A stretch of DNA of 24,565 nt from CAVBBU01 sp963593765 (GTDB lineage Bacteria; Bacillota; Clostridia; Lachnospirales; Lachnospiraceae): positions 1 through 24,565 of the forward strand of contig CAVBBU010000020.1 in the NCBI GenBank assembly GCA_963593765.1, written 5' to 3'. The notes under the pieces are model-generated. The model searched no databases. It was not told where the DNA came from and saw only the letters and a list, made by a program, of their open reading frames with translations. Within the stretch, counting starts at the first letter, position 1; the number at the start of each line of letters is the position of its first letter. Of this stretch, positions 7,793-16,268 are shown one piece after another. A program made the position numbers and the translations under genes.

Positions 7793-8184
7793 TTATATGC
7801 CTCTCTAAATGAGAAATCACCTCTATCAAGAGCCTTAATAAGCAGCTCTGCCGTAGCAAGATTAGTAGCAAGCGGTATATTGTGAGTATCGCATAGCTTA
7901 ACTACATCATTGACATTTGGCTCATGTGATTTTGGATTAAGCGGATCTCTAAGAAAGATTAATAAATCTATATCATTATTTTCAATCTGAGCTCCCATCT
8001 GCTGCATTCCGCCAAGATGTCCTGCAAGGAATTTTCGTACCGTAAGATTAGCAGCCTCCTCTACAAGACGACCTGTTGTCTCTGTAGCATATATAGTTTG
8101 CTTAACAAGTATTCCTCTGTATGCTATGCAAAAGTTTTGCATTAGCTTTTTCTTTGCATCATGTGCAACCAGTCCTATATTCAT
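7789..8184 (-). CDS. mgsA: Methylglyoxal synthase homologue lacking key aspartates
   Basis: MgsA normally converts dihydroxyacetone phosphate to methylglyoxal and phosphate. This 131-residue protein has the full family frame: LVAHDAKK (His8, Asp9, Lys12), YATETTG (32-38), AGHLGGMQQMGA (54-65), LRDPLNPKSHEPN (78-90) and ATNLATAE. Compared with the E. coli enzyme as I recall it, the catalytic Asp71 (in GGDQQ) is Met60, Asp101 (in HDPD) is Asn90, Ser65 of the phosphate pocket is Ala54, and the Gly of YATGTTG is Glu35. Asp9, Asp80 and His87 are kept. The family is certain but activity is doubtful. AAGGAGA precedes the ATG. It sits 14 bases after rodA and overlaps the carboxypeptidase gene by 4 bases. 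Confidence 0.9.
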   Translation of the reverse strand: MNIGLVAHDAKKKLMQNFCIAYRGILVKQTIYATETTGRLVEEAANLTVRKFLAGHLGGMQQMGAQIENNDIDLLIFLRDPLNPKSHEPNVNDVVKLCDTHNIPLATNLATAELLIKALDRGDFSFREAYK

Positions 8185-8198
8185 ACACTCTCCTTGTT

Positions 8199-9320
8199 TT
8201 AAAATCTTGTATTTGTTTTATTAACTGCCACATTTAGCACTAGCCCTATAGCTATATACATGCTAAGAAGTGAGCTTACACCATAGCTTATAAATGGAAG
8301 CGGAATTCCTGTATTTGGGAAAAGCCCTGTAGCAACAGCTATATTCGTAAAGCTTTGAAATGCAATAAGTGCTGCAACTCCTGTCGCAAGTACCATGCCA
8401 TCCATATCCTTTGCCTTGCTTGCTATATATAAGCACTCATATACTATTAAAGCAAAAAGTATAATAACCAGAAGGCAGCCTACAAAGCCCAGCTCCTCTC
8501 CTATAACAGCAAATATAAAGTCCGTCTGCTCCTCTGAAAGAAAGTTTCCATTTTTAACAGAGGCTAAGGTGTTATTAAAAAGTCCCTTACCAAAAGCCTC
8601 GCCAGAGCCTATAGCCATAATAGAATTATCCTGCTGAAGATTAGCATCTGCATACTTTGCCCTATTAACAAATGCAAGTATTCTCCTAGCCTGATAACTT
8701 CTTATAAATGGTATCAGCTCGTATTGCAGCAGGTAAATAAAAATAAGTGTAATCGGAGTAATGATCGCTATTGCAGAGCCTACCCACTTATAGCTAATTC
8801 CAGAAACAAATACCATACTTAAAATTGTAACTATAATAACAATAGTTGTAGACAGATCTGGCTGCCTCATTATAAGTAAAATCGGAATAGCTATAATTCC
8901 GGCAAGTATAGCCAAGGTTTTTATATCATTAATACTATCATAAAATTTGCCTATATACCACGATACAACTATAATAATTCCTATTTTAACAAATTCTGAT
9001 GGCTGTATCTGGCCTATAAGAGGCAGTCTAACCCACCTTTTTGCTCCTCCGACCTCTCTTCCCATAAATATAACAAGAAGCAAAAGTACTATAGAGATAG
9101 CATATATTATACCTGATATCTTCAAAATCATATTATACGGTATAAGAGAAATTACTGCCATAAGAATACTGCCTACCGCAATTCCAAGCAGCTGCTTGCT
9201 TATTATGCTAGGATCAGCATTAGAAGCACTTCGTATTATTAATATACCAATAACATTTAATAATAAAATATATGCAATCAATCTAAAATTATAATCTTTA
9301 AGCTTATATTCCTTTAACAT
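8199..9320 (-). CDS. rodA: Rod-shape peptidoglycan glycosyltransferase RodA (SEDS)
   Basis: RodA polymerises lipid II into glycan strands and works with a class B penicillin-binding protein, here presumably the one encoded at 10009-12888. The 373-residue chain has about ten hydrophobic segments. SEDS hallmarks are present: GAKRWVRL and QPSEFVKIG near 92-113, RQPDLST (152-158), the extracellular loop motif EEQTDFIFAVIGEELG with Asp267 as the expected catalytic residue, and GIPLPFISYG near the C-terminus. A GAGGAA SD lies just before the ATG. It follows minC by 15 bases, where minD and minE would be expected in many Clostridia. Confidence 0.96.
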   Translation of the reverse strand: MLKEYKLKDYNFRLIAYILLLNVIGILIIRSASNADPSIISKQLLGIAVGSILMAVISLIPYNMILKISGIIYAISIVLLLLVIFMGREVGGAKRWVRLPLIGQIQPSEFVKIGIIIVVSWYIGKFYDSINDIKTLAILAGIIAIPILLIMRQPDLSTTIVIIVTILSMVFVSGISYKWVGSAIAIITPITLIFIYLLQYELIPFIRSYQARRILAFVNRAKYADANLQQDNSIMAIGSGEAFGKGLFNNTLASVKNGNFLSEEQTDFIFAVIGEELGFVGCLLVIILFALIVYECLYIASKAKDMDGMVLATGVAALIAFQSFTNIAVATGLFPNTGIPLPFISYGVSSLLSMYIAIGLVLNVAVNKTNTRF

Positions 9321-9335
9321 CAGTTCCTCTTTATT

Positions 9336-10004
9336 TTACCAGCATTTTTTATGCTTTAGCGCACTTAAAAAGCTCTTTTTAATAGGCTTTAGGACTATCG
9401 TCTCATCCTCTAAAAGATATGCAGCAGGTTTTTTGTAATTTTTCTGTGGCTTTCCGCTCTTTTTAATATCGCCTATCGCTACCTTATCAGTATTCATGGA
9501 AAATGCTACTATAACCGCATCTGTATTGCCACCTACTCCTGCCTGTGCTTCGCCAGATAGCTCGCCAAGAACTATTATATTGCCACTGCTAACAATCTTA
9601 GCTTTTTCAAAAACATCACCTATTATTATAATGCTTGCCTCAGCTTCTATAGTTTCTCCATCTCTTACGCTTCCCGGATGCAGCATACCTGTTAGATTAT
9701 TAAACTCACTATAGTATTTTAAAAATGCCTTCTTGTAGTCCTCTATTATAGTCAAATCTGAATCAAGCATACATAGTATCTGTATTTCAGAATGTTCGGT
9801 TATAGTATTAACTATTCTAGTTTGCTCCATATAGTCAAGAGCTCTGCCCTCTATAGTCAGCGTCATGGTTGTCCTACCCCAAAAGCCTTCACTGGCTATA
9901 AATTTGTCCTCAAGCTCCTTTATAATAATATCAAAGTCTATCTGCGGATCTAAAATCAATGTAAGTCCTGTTTTATTACTCTTAATAACAGCATATTGTT
10001 TCAT
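9336..10004 (-). CDS. minC: Septum site-determining protein MinC (orphan)
   Basis: MinC blocks FtsZ assembly away from midcell and normally needs MinD to reach the membrane. The 222-residue protein has the N-terminal FtsZ-inhibiting domain (about 1-105) and a C-terminal beta-helix domain starting near 110, with IIIIGDVFEKAKIVSSGNII and LGELSGEAQAG repeats. The MinD-binding RSGQ motif of E. coli MinC appears here as RDGE (114-117), and the usual LxPxQLRI segment is replaced by MNTDKVAI. The chain ends in a basic tail with hydrophobic residues (KPIKKSFLSALKHKKCW, 206-222). Neither minD nor minE follows; rodA starts 15 bases later. GGAGAT precedes the ATG. Family assignment is good; function without a MinD nearby is open. 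Confidence 0.88.
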   Translation of the reverse strand: MKQYAVIKSNKTGLTLILDPQIDFDIIIKELEDKFIASEGFWGRTTMTLTIEGRALDYMEQTRIVNTITEHSEIQILCMLDSDLTIIEDYKKAFLKYYSEFNNLTGMLHPGSVRDGETIEAEASIIIIGDVFEKAKIVSSGNIIVLGELSGEAQAGVGGNTDAVIVAFSMNTDKVAIGDIKKSGKPQKNYKKPAAYLLEDETIVLKPIKKSFLSALKHKKCW

Positions 10005-10008
10005 TAAT

Positions 10009-12888
10009 TTAATCTCCTATTGTAATATTAGTAGCATCAAGTGCATTACTATTTAGTATACTATCCAGACTTGTATAACCAAAGTTAAGTCTATAAACAT
10101 CCTTTGCTATAGATGCTGCATTAGATGATGAATAGCCATAAGGTATATTGACTGTAACAGCTATCTGCGGATTCTCATAAGGTCCAAAGGAAATGAAAAA
10201 TGCATGGTTAGCTCTGGTCTTAGATTCCTGTGCTGTACCTGTTTTACCTGCTATGTTGACCTCTAGGTCAGAGAAAAGCTTACTTGCAGAGCCCTCCTCT
10301 ATAACCGCTCTCATACCGCTTTGAACACTGCTCCAGGTTTCCTCTTTAATGTCTATATGGTTAGAAAGCTGCGGTGAATAATCCATTAATGTATTTCCAT
10401 TAACGTCAGTAGTTTTATCAATAAGGCTTAACTCATATACATTGCCCTTGTTTGCTATAGCTGTAACATATCTTGATAGCTGGATGTTTGAATAAGCATT
10501 TGTTCCCTGACCTATAGCTGACTGCTCCGGAGAGGTATTTGTCATAATAGGATCAGACTCATTTATCTCTACTCCTGATTTGTGGTCAAGCCCAAACATG
10601 GTTATGTATTTTCTAAGTCTTTCTATACCAAGGTCAGCACTGTATTCTTCATTTTCATCCATCGAGAGCCTGTGTCCAAGGTCAGCAAAGAAATAGTTAC
10701 ATGAATTTTTAATTCCTTCAACTATAGTTTGACTTCCGTGAAAGCCCGGATATATCCAGCATCTAAGCGGTGGCTCTATCTCACTATATATACCTGTACA
10801 GTTGATGGTTTCAAAAGGTGTTATTATATTTTCCTCAAGTGCTGCAACAGCTGTTATAGGCTTAAAGGTAGATCCAGGTGCCTTACGAGCCTGAGTTGCG
10901 TTATTATAAAGTGGAAGTGACTGGTCATTAAGCAGCTGATTATAGTAGGCTGTATCCATAGTATTAGCTAATCTGTTATTATCATATCCCGGATAAGATA
11001 CTAGTGCCTTAACCTCGCCTGTATTAACATCTGTTACTACGCATCCAGCTGTACATGGATCAAGTGCAAGCTGTGCTGGAGTAAGCTTAATGTTAGAAAC
11101 CATTCTCTTAAAAAATTCATATGCATATTCCTCGCCATTTGCATATAGGTTATTAAGCTCCTCATCATTTGCCTCAAGAACAGACTGGTCAAAAAGTGCT
11201 ATGCAAAGCTGTCTTCCGCTGATTAGATTTTGATTAATCATATGCTTATATAAAAGCTTATTAAAGCCAGTATCGTCAGCCATATTAGTATTTATATAAT
11301 CTATTAATGATTCAAAAAGTGCTGTAGAATCTGAATATTTTATATCTGATGCAAGCTTAGTTGAATCTATCCAGTTATCTGAAATTCCATAATACAGATA
11401 ATCTCTAAAGCTAAGCTCATCATCTAACCATTTTTTATAATAATCAGAGTTCTTATCTATCTGATCCTCTAGCACTATCTGTATATCATCTGATGACAGG
11501 TGATTGTAAATATAATATATAAATGCATATATATCATCTGAAAGCTCTGACATAGCGGTATTTTCACTGCCAGATAGCTCTCTTTCTATTTTAGCAAGAA
11601 CAGAGCTTTTATAGCTATCTGTAATATTTGCTATATCCTTCTCATTTAAAGAGGCATCCTCTTCATAGAACGCATCCATAGATAAAATATTATTATTAAT
11701 AAGCTGGAAGTATGCATCCTTAATAGGAATAAGCCTTGTTGTAGAGTCGGTATAGGCTGTATTTGGATTGTCCTCATTAACTAGCTTTGATGCAAGTACA
11801 CCAGCAAGGTGCTGCTCTAGCAGGTGGTATATACCTATCTGCAGCTTACTGTCTATAGTAAGATATACATCATGTCCCGGCTCTGATTTTGTCTCAGAGG
11901 TAATTTCCATTATATGTCCAAGGTTATCTACATACATAGTCCTAGAGCCCTTTTTCCCCTGCAGCTCTGTCTCCATATACTGCTCTATGCCTGTTCTACC
12001 TACTATATCCTTACTATTATAATCTGGATTAATAGCCTGAAGCTGTTCAAGCTGATCCTCCTGAACTATACCTGTATATCCAAGTATAGACGAAAAATAT
12101 ATGCTGTTATTATATACCCTTCTTGTAGTTTCCTCGACCTCTACTCCAAGGAGAGAGTCAGCATTTTCCTCTATAGCAACCCTAGCCTCATCGGAGATAT
12201 TTTCCGCTACTGTAGTTGCCTCGTAATTTTTATATGCATTAAAGGACATAGTATATCTTATATTAATCAAATCTAGCTTTTGAAGGCTAGTTAGCTCTAT
12301 AGGATTGTCCTCAGAATCCTTAAGCTTATTAAGACCATAATAGCTAAGCTTATCTTCTATAATTTCATTTGCCGTGATGCTTGATGGATATTTTCCTGCT
12401 GCATCATCTAATTCATCTATACTATGAAGTCCATAATAGTCTCTTAAAAATCTCTTTTTTGCAGCCTCACTGCTTGATGTAAATTCATACTCTCCATTAT
12501 CCAAAAGAGCTATCTGCAAGTCTCCTATAACTGTTTCTCCATGCTCTCTTAGCATATTGACTAATTTGTATAGCATAAGATTTTTATCATTAGAGCTTTT
12601 GTAATCTCCATTATCTCTAACTATCGCAGAATAAGCTAGCTCATTATATGCAAGCAGCTCACCGTTAGCATCATATATATTGCCTCTTGATGCTGCGATG
12701 GTTGTAGTTCTTTCTGTCTTTTGAATATAGTTATTTACATATGATTCGCCATTAATTATCTGAAGATTATATAGCTTAATTACTAAAAGGAAAATCAAAA
12801 TAGCATTAATAAGCCCCAATACTACTAGTCTGGATTTTAGAAGCTTGTTTTTAAGTTCAATAAGTATTTCTAAAAGATTATTAAGCAC
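10009..12888 (-). CDS. Class B penicillin-binding protein (PBP2-like transpeptidase)
   Basis: This is the peptidoglycan transpeptidase expected to pair with RodA in side-wall synthesis. It has an N-terminal transmembrane helix (about 21-42), a dimerisation domain (ASRGNIYDANGELLAYN at 66-82), then the transpeptidase domain with STFK (Ser673-Lys676), SCN (729-731) and KTG (882-884). At 959 residues it is far longer than a typical PBP2 of 600-720. The excess is mainly an acidic, helix-rich insertion at about 370-610, between LTIDSKLQ and the VVTDVNTGEV strand. The start is GTG at 12888, overlapping mreD by 8 bases. All three catalytic motifs are intact, so activity is expected. Possible names are mrdA or pbpA; I leave the symbol blank. 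Confidence 0.94.
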   Translation of the reverse strand: MLNNLLEILIELKNKLLKSRLVVLGLINAILIFLLVIKLYNLQIINGESYVNNYIQKTERTTTIAASRGNIYDANGELLAYNELAYSAIVRDNGDYKSSNDKNLMLYKLVNMLREHGETVIGDLQIALLDNGEYEFTSSSEAAKKRFLRDYYGLHSIDELDDAAGKYPSSITANEIIEDKLSYYGLNKLKDSEDNPIELTSLQKLDLINIRYTMSFNAYKNYEATTVAENISDEARVAIEENADSLLGVEVEETTRRVYNNSIYFSSILGYTGIVQEDQLEQLQAINPDYNSKDIVGRTGIEQYMETELQGKKGSRTMYVDNLGHIMEITSETKSEPGHDVYLTIDSKLQIGIYHLLEQHLAGVLASKLVNEDNPNTAYTDSTTRLIPIKDAYFQLINNNILSMDAFYEEDASLNEKDIANITDSYKSSVLAKIERELSGSENTAMSELSDDIYAFIYYIYNHLSSDDIQIVLEDQIDKNSDYYKKWLDDELSFRDYLYYGISDNWIDSTKLASDIKYSDSTALFESLIDYINTNMADDTGFNKLLYKHMINQNLISGRQLCIALFDQSVLEANDEELNNLYANGEEYAYEFFKRMVSNIKLTPAQLALDPCTAGCVVTDVNTGEVKALVSYPGYDNNRLANTMDTAYYNQLLNDQSLPLYNNATQARKAPGSTFKPITAVAALEENIITPFETINCTGIYSEIEPPLRCWIYPGFHGSQTIVEGIKNSCNYFFADLGHRLSMDENEEYSADLGIERLRKYITMFGLDHKSGVEINESDPIMTNTSPEQSAIGQGTNAYSNIQLSRYVTAIANKGNVYELSLIDKTTDVNGNTLMDYSPQLSNHIDIKEETWSSVQSGMRAVIEEGSASKLFSDLEVNIAGKTGTAQESKTRANHAFFISFGPYENPQIAVTVNIPYGYSSSNAASIAKDVYRLNFGYTSLDSILNSNALDATNITIGD

Positions 12889-13399
12889 TTTCCTTTCCTC
12901 TTTTTTTGTCTAGATTATCAATTTTCTTGTTATACATAAGATACAATCTATAAAATAATAATGTAGTAAGCAGTGTAAAGATTATCTCCGGTGCTACTAT
13001 ATGCATAAGATAGTAAAATAAATTTGTCTTTCCTCTAATCAAATAGCTGGATATATATATGTAAAGATTATATATAAGCTCATTTATAATGCAAAGAATC
13101 ATCGGCATGGTAACATAGTCCTCGTAAAAATAAACCGATGCCATACCATTAATATATCCTATCCACATATATATAAGTGTATATATTCCCATAGGACCGC
13201 TGTAAAACAAATCAAGCAGCAGGCCTGCAAACATACCATATAACATACCCTTTTTTGAGCCATATATAAAGCCGTATGAAAAAACGAGAAGCAGCATTAG
13301 ATTAGGCGAGGTAGATAAAAATGGTATAAAAGGGAACAAACAAAACTGCACTACATAAGCAATTATAATAAGAGCAACATTAGTTATTATCGTCTTCAT
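12881..13399 (-). CDS. mreD: Rod shape-determining protein MreD
   Basis: MreD is a small polytopic membrane protein that forms part of the elongation complex with MreC, RodA and PBP2. The 172-residue product has about five hydrophobic segments, and PNLMLLLVFSYGFIYGSKKG followed by GLLLDLFYSGPMG matches the family's characteristic pattern. It overlaps mreC by 20 bases and the penicillin-binding protein gene by 8, so translation is tightly coupled. AAGGCAG precedes its ATG inside mreC. Identification rests on hydropathy, these motifs and location. Confidence 0.92.
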   Translation of the reverse strand: MKTIITNVALIIIAYVVQFCLFPFIPFLSTSPNLMLLLVFSYGFIYGSKKGMLYGMFAGLLLDLFYSGPMGIYTLIYMWIGYINGMASVYFYEDYVTMPMILCIINELIYNLYIYISSYLIRGKTNLFYYLMHIVAPEIIFTLLTTLLFYRLYLMYNKKIDNLDKKRGKESA

Positions 13400-14228
13400 G
13401 GTAATCTGCCTTTAGCTGTGTTATAACTAAAACCTCCTGCAAATCATCAAAGCTAGCAACAGGTACTAGATATCCGCTTTTTGTTAAACGGTTGTTGTCG
13501 ACATTTATATCACTTGCATATCCTATAAGAATATTCGGAAGATACTTTGAGCTTATGTTTGATGTAACTATCTTATCGCCATCCTTAATGTCCGCATCTA
13601 TCATAATATCAGAAAGCTTAAGCTTTCCATCCTCATATAGCTGCATATCTCCTGCTACTATGCAATTATCTCCTGTTTGAAGTGCTTTAGCACTAACCCT
13701 ACTTATATCATCTATAATAGCCCTAACCGTTGCATAATTATCTCCGACATCTGTAACTATGCCAACTAATCCGCCGTCAGCTATTATATTCATATCAGCC
13801 TTAACACCGTCCTTCGCACCCTTGTCTATACGAAAAACTCTAAACCATCCCTTGGTGTCCTTGGCTATTATCCTAGCACCTATGGTGTCATATTCTCCAT
13901 ATTCATTATCAAGCTTATAAAGCTCCCGTAGTCTTTCTAATTCAAAGCTATTTGCCTCAAGCTTAGTATTTTCTGCAGTAAGTGCAGCAACCTGTGCCTT
14001 TAACGTGGCATTTTCAACTGTTAATGAATCTATGTTTCTGTTTTGTGTAATGCTATTATATATAGCGCTTCCAACTGTATTTACACCATTTTGTATAGGA
14101 AGAAGTACATATCCGACTCCTGCGCGTACCGGTGCTATCCATGCATCCTTAACAGATGTAATAGCTATTAACAAAATACATATTATGCTAAGAATTATAA
14201 GAACTAATCTATTGTTCTTTGAATCCAT
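13380..14228 (-). CDS. mreC: Cell shape-determining protein MreC
   Basis: MreC is a membrane-anchored scaffold that organises PBP2, RodA and MreD outside the membrane. The chain has one N-terminal transmembrane helix, a heptad-like coiled coil rich in Leu, Ala and Glu (TLKAQVAALTAENTKLEAN region), and the two beta-barrel halves typical of the family (GARIIAKD, VVGIVTDVG-like LVGIVTDVGDNYATVRAI, and DKIVTSNISSKYLPNILIG). I place the start at the ATG at 14228, sharing a base with the radC stop (TAATG). An in-frame ATG at 14243 is the alternative, but its AAGGA is immediately adjacent. In B. subtilis mreB sits between radC and mreC; here there is none. Confidence 0.93.
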   Translation of the reverse strand: MDSKNNRLVLIILSIICILLIAITSVKDAWIAPVRAGVGYVLLPIQNGVNTVGSAIYNSITQNRNIDSLTVENATLKAQVAALTAENTKLEANSFELERLRELYKLDNEYGEYDTIGARIIAKDTKGWFRVFRIDKGAKDGVKADMNIIADGGLVGIVTDVGDNYATVRAIIDDISRVSAKALQTGDNCIVAGDMQLYEDGKLKLSDIMIDADIKDGDKIVTSNISSKYLPNILIGYASDINVDNNRLTKSGYLVPVASFDDLQEVLVITQLKADYHEDDNN

Positions 14229-14926
14229 TAAAGCTTTCCCCATTCCTTAAAACTATAATATTGATTATCACCTATGATAATGTGATCACCAAAGCCTAGC
14301 CCTATCAGGCTGCAGGCTTCCTTTACTCTGCGTGTTGCTTCTATATCCTCTTTACTAGGAGAGGGCACGCCTGATGGATGATTATGCACGAGGATAATAT
14401 TAACTGCCTTTCGTTTAATCGCTTCTATCATAATATCCCTTATGGATAATATAGACGAATCAATACTTCCCTTTGTAATCATAGCATCAGATAGCATACG
14501 CATCTTAGTATCTAAAAAAACAACTCTAAGCTCCTCCTGCTCGAGATTTCTAAGCTCCTGCATATAGTATGAGGCACAATTTGCTGGAGAGCTAAACATA
14601 TTTCTCTTGTTAATGGTTTCTCTTCTCCACATTCTTTTAGAAATCTCAGCAATGCATACTAGCTGCACAGCCTTGACCTTGCCTATGCCATCAAGCGACA
14701 TATAGTCATAGATGGTTTTATGAAGCAAATTATTAAGCCCATAATCAAGGTCTGAGGAGACTATGTCTCTTGCCAGCTCTAGTGCATCGGCATTTTGAGT
14801 ACCTGTTCTAAGTATAATAGCCAGCAGCTCAGAATCCGTAAGTGCCGCAGCTCCATAGCTTAGACACTTTTCAAACGGTCTCTCAAAAACAGGCATTTCC
14901 TTGATAGTTTGTTTCTTATTTTTCAA
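14228..14926 (-). CDS. radC: RadC-family JAMM/MPN domain protein
   Basis: The 232-residue protein has an N-terminal helix-hairpin-helix region (SLDGIGKVKAVQLV at about 77-90) and a C-terminal RadC/JAB1-type domain with the metal-binding motif HNHPSG...D (His181, His183, Asp194). Despite the name, a direct role in DNA repair has not held up, and the cellular function is unknown. The start is TTG at 14926, preceded by AAAGGAG. The gene is a classic upstream neighbour of the mre operon in Firmicutes, and its stop overlaps the mreC start. The 61-base gap upstream of it shows no clear terminator or promoter. Confidence 0.95.
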   Translation of the reverse strand: MKNKKQTIKEMPVFERPFEKCLSYGAAALTDSELLAIILRTGTQNADALELARDIVSSDLDYGLNNLLHKTIYDYMSLDGIGKVKAVQLVCIAEISKRMWRRETINKRNMFSSPANCASYYMQELRNLEQEELRVVFLDTKMRMLSDAMITKGSIDSSILSIRDIMIEAIKRKAVNIILVHNHPSGVPSPSKEDIEATRRVKEACSLIGLGFGDHIIIGDNQYYSFKEWGKL

Positions 14927-14987
14927 TATATACTCCTTTCGGCTCTCCGGGCACGAAAAAGCATATAAATACGTCTACAGTATAACT

Positions 14988-16268
14988 CTATTTTGCATCT
15001 AACTCCATAATTTTTTGAAGTGACATAAGTATGCCATATTTGGCATGCTGCCATGTAAGACCACCTTGGAAGAAAACGCTATATGGCTCTCTCATAGGTG
15101 CATCAGCACTAAGCTCTATAGAAGCTCCCGATATAAATGCTCCTGCTGCCATAACAACCTCAGAGTCATATCCCGGCATATCCCAAGGCTCTGGCTTTAC
15201 AAAGCTGTCTATAGGTGCTGCCGCCTGTATGCCCTCACAAAAGGCTATAAGCTTTTTAGGATCCTTTAATGCTATCTCCTGAATTATGTCATATCTATCT
15301 TCCACTGCATCGGGACTACATGGGTAGCCCTTGCTTTCATATAGGTTAGCTGCAAATATAGCACCCTTTAATGAAGATAGAGTAACAGATGGTGCTAAAA
15401 ATAATCCCTGATAAAGGCTTCTATTAACATTAAGACTTGCTCCTGCCTCTGCCCCGATTCCCGGTGCTGTAAGTCTATATGCACATGCCTCTATTAGGTC
15501 AGCTCTTCCAACTATATATCCGCCTATAGGTGCAAGACCGCCTCCCGGATTTTTAATAAGGGAGCCTGCTACTATATCTGCACCAACATCTGTCGGCTCT
15601 ATTACTTCGACAAATTCTCCATAGCAATTATCAACCATGCAGATAACATCAGGCTTAATGCTCTTACAAAAGCTAATTAGCTCTCCTATTTTTTCAACGC
15701 TAAGTGTTGGTCTGCTTGCATATCCTCTCGACCTTTGTATCTCTATAAGCTTTGTTTTACCATTAATAGCTCTTTTAATCCCCTCATAGTCAAAGCTGCC
15801 ATCGCTTTGAAGGTCAACCTGCCTGTAGCTTATGCCATATTCTTTTAACGAACCTGTGCAGTCACTTATACCTATAACCTTATCTAAGGTATCATACGGC
15901 TTACCGCATGGCGATAAAAGCTCATCACCTGGTCTTAGACAGGCATTAAGTGCTGTTGTTATAGCATGTGTTCCGCTAATTAGCTGACTTCTAACGAGAG
16001 ATGCCTCTGTATGAAATACTGATGCATATACCTTCTCTAGGGTATCTCTTCCTATGTCATTATATCCATAGCCAGTAGTTCCAAGAAGATGTGCTTCACT
16101 TACTCTATTATCTCTAAATGCCTTTAATACCTTTAGCTGATTATATTCACATATTTCTTCTAATGCAGCAAATCTATCCTTAAGCCTTCCCTCTATCTTA
16201 TCTGATAAAGAAAGAAGATTATTATCTATACCAAGCTCATTATAAATTTTATTAAGATTCTTATTCAT
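14988..16268 (-). CDS. Methionine gamma-lyase family protein ('aluminium resistance')
   Basis: This 426-residue fold-type I PLP enzyme belongs to the family annotated as methionine gamma-lyase family or aluminium resistance protein (YnbB-like), widespread in Firmicutes; its physiological reaction is not settled. Visible features are GTTGYGYNDIGRDTLEKVYA (about 63-82), the cofactor-stacking region around SQLISGTHAI (94-103), the PLP-contacting aspartate in MVDNCYGEF (Asp213), and the Schiff-base lysine in SLIKNPGGGLAPIGGY (Lys239). It overlaps miaA by 8 bases with AAGGGA upstream. A B. subtilis-like setting near glnR or hfq is absent; here it follows mutS-mutL-miaA. Confidence 0.9.
   Translation of the reverse strand: MNKNLNKIYNELGIDNNLLSLSDKIEGRLKDRFAALEEICEYNQLKVLKAFRDNRVSEAHLLGTTGYGYNDIGRDTLEKVYASVFHTEASLVRSQLISGTHAITTALNACLRPGDELLSPCGKPYDTLDKVIGISDCTGSLKEYGISYRQVDLQSDGSFDYEGIKRAINGKTKLIEIQRSRGYASRPTLSVEKIGELISFCKSIKPDVICMVDNCYGEFVEVIEPTDVGADIVAGSLIKNPGGGLAPIGGYIVGRADLIEACAYRLTAPGIGAEAGASLNVNRSLYQGLFLAPSVTLSSLKGAIFAANLYESKGYPCSPDAVEDRYDIIQEIALKDPKKLIAFCEGIQAAAPIDSFVKPEPWDMPGYDSEVVMAAGAFISGASIELSADAPMREPYSVFFQGGLTWQHAKYGILMSLQKIMELDAK

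Noticed and set aside
14940..14960. A GC-rich patch (GCCCGGAGAGCC on the minus strand) upstream of radC as an operator or terminator
   Set aside because: It is not a real palindrome and has no U-tract. It contributes nothing beyond the leader of radC.
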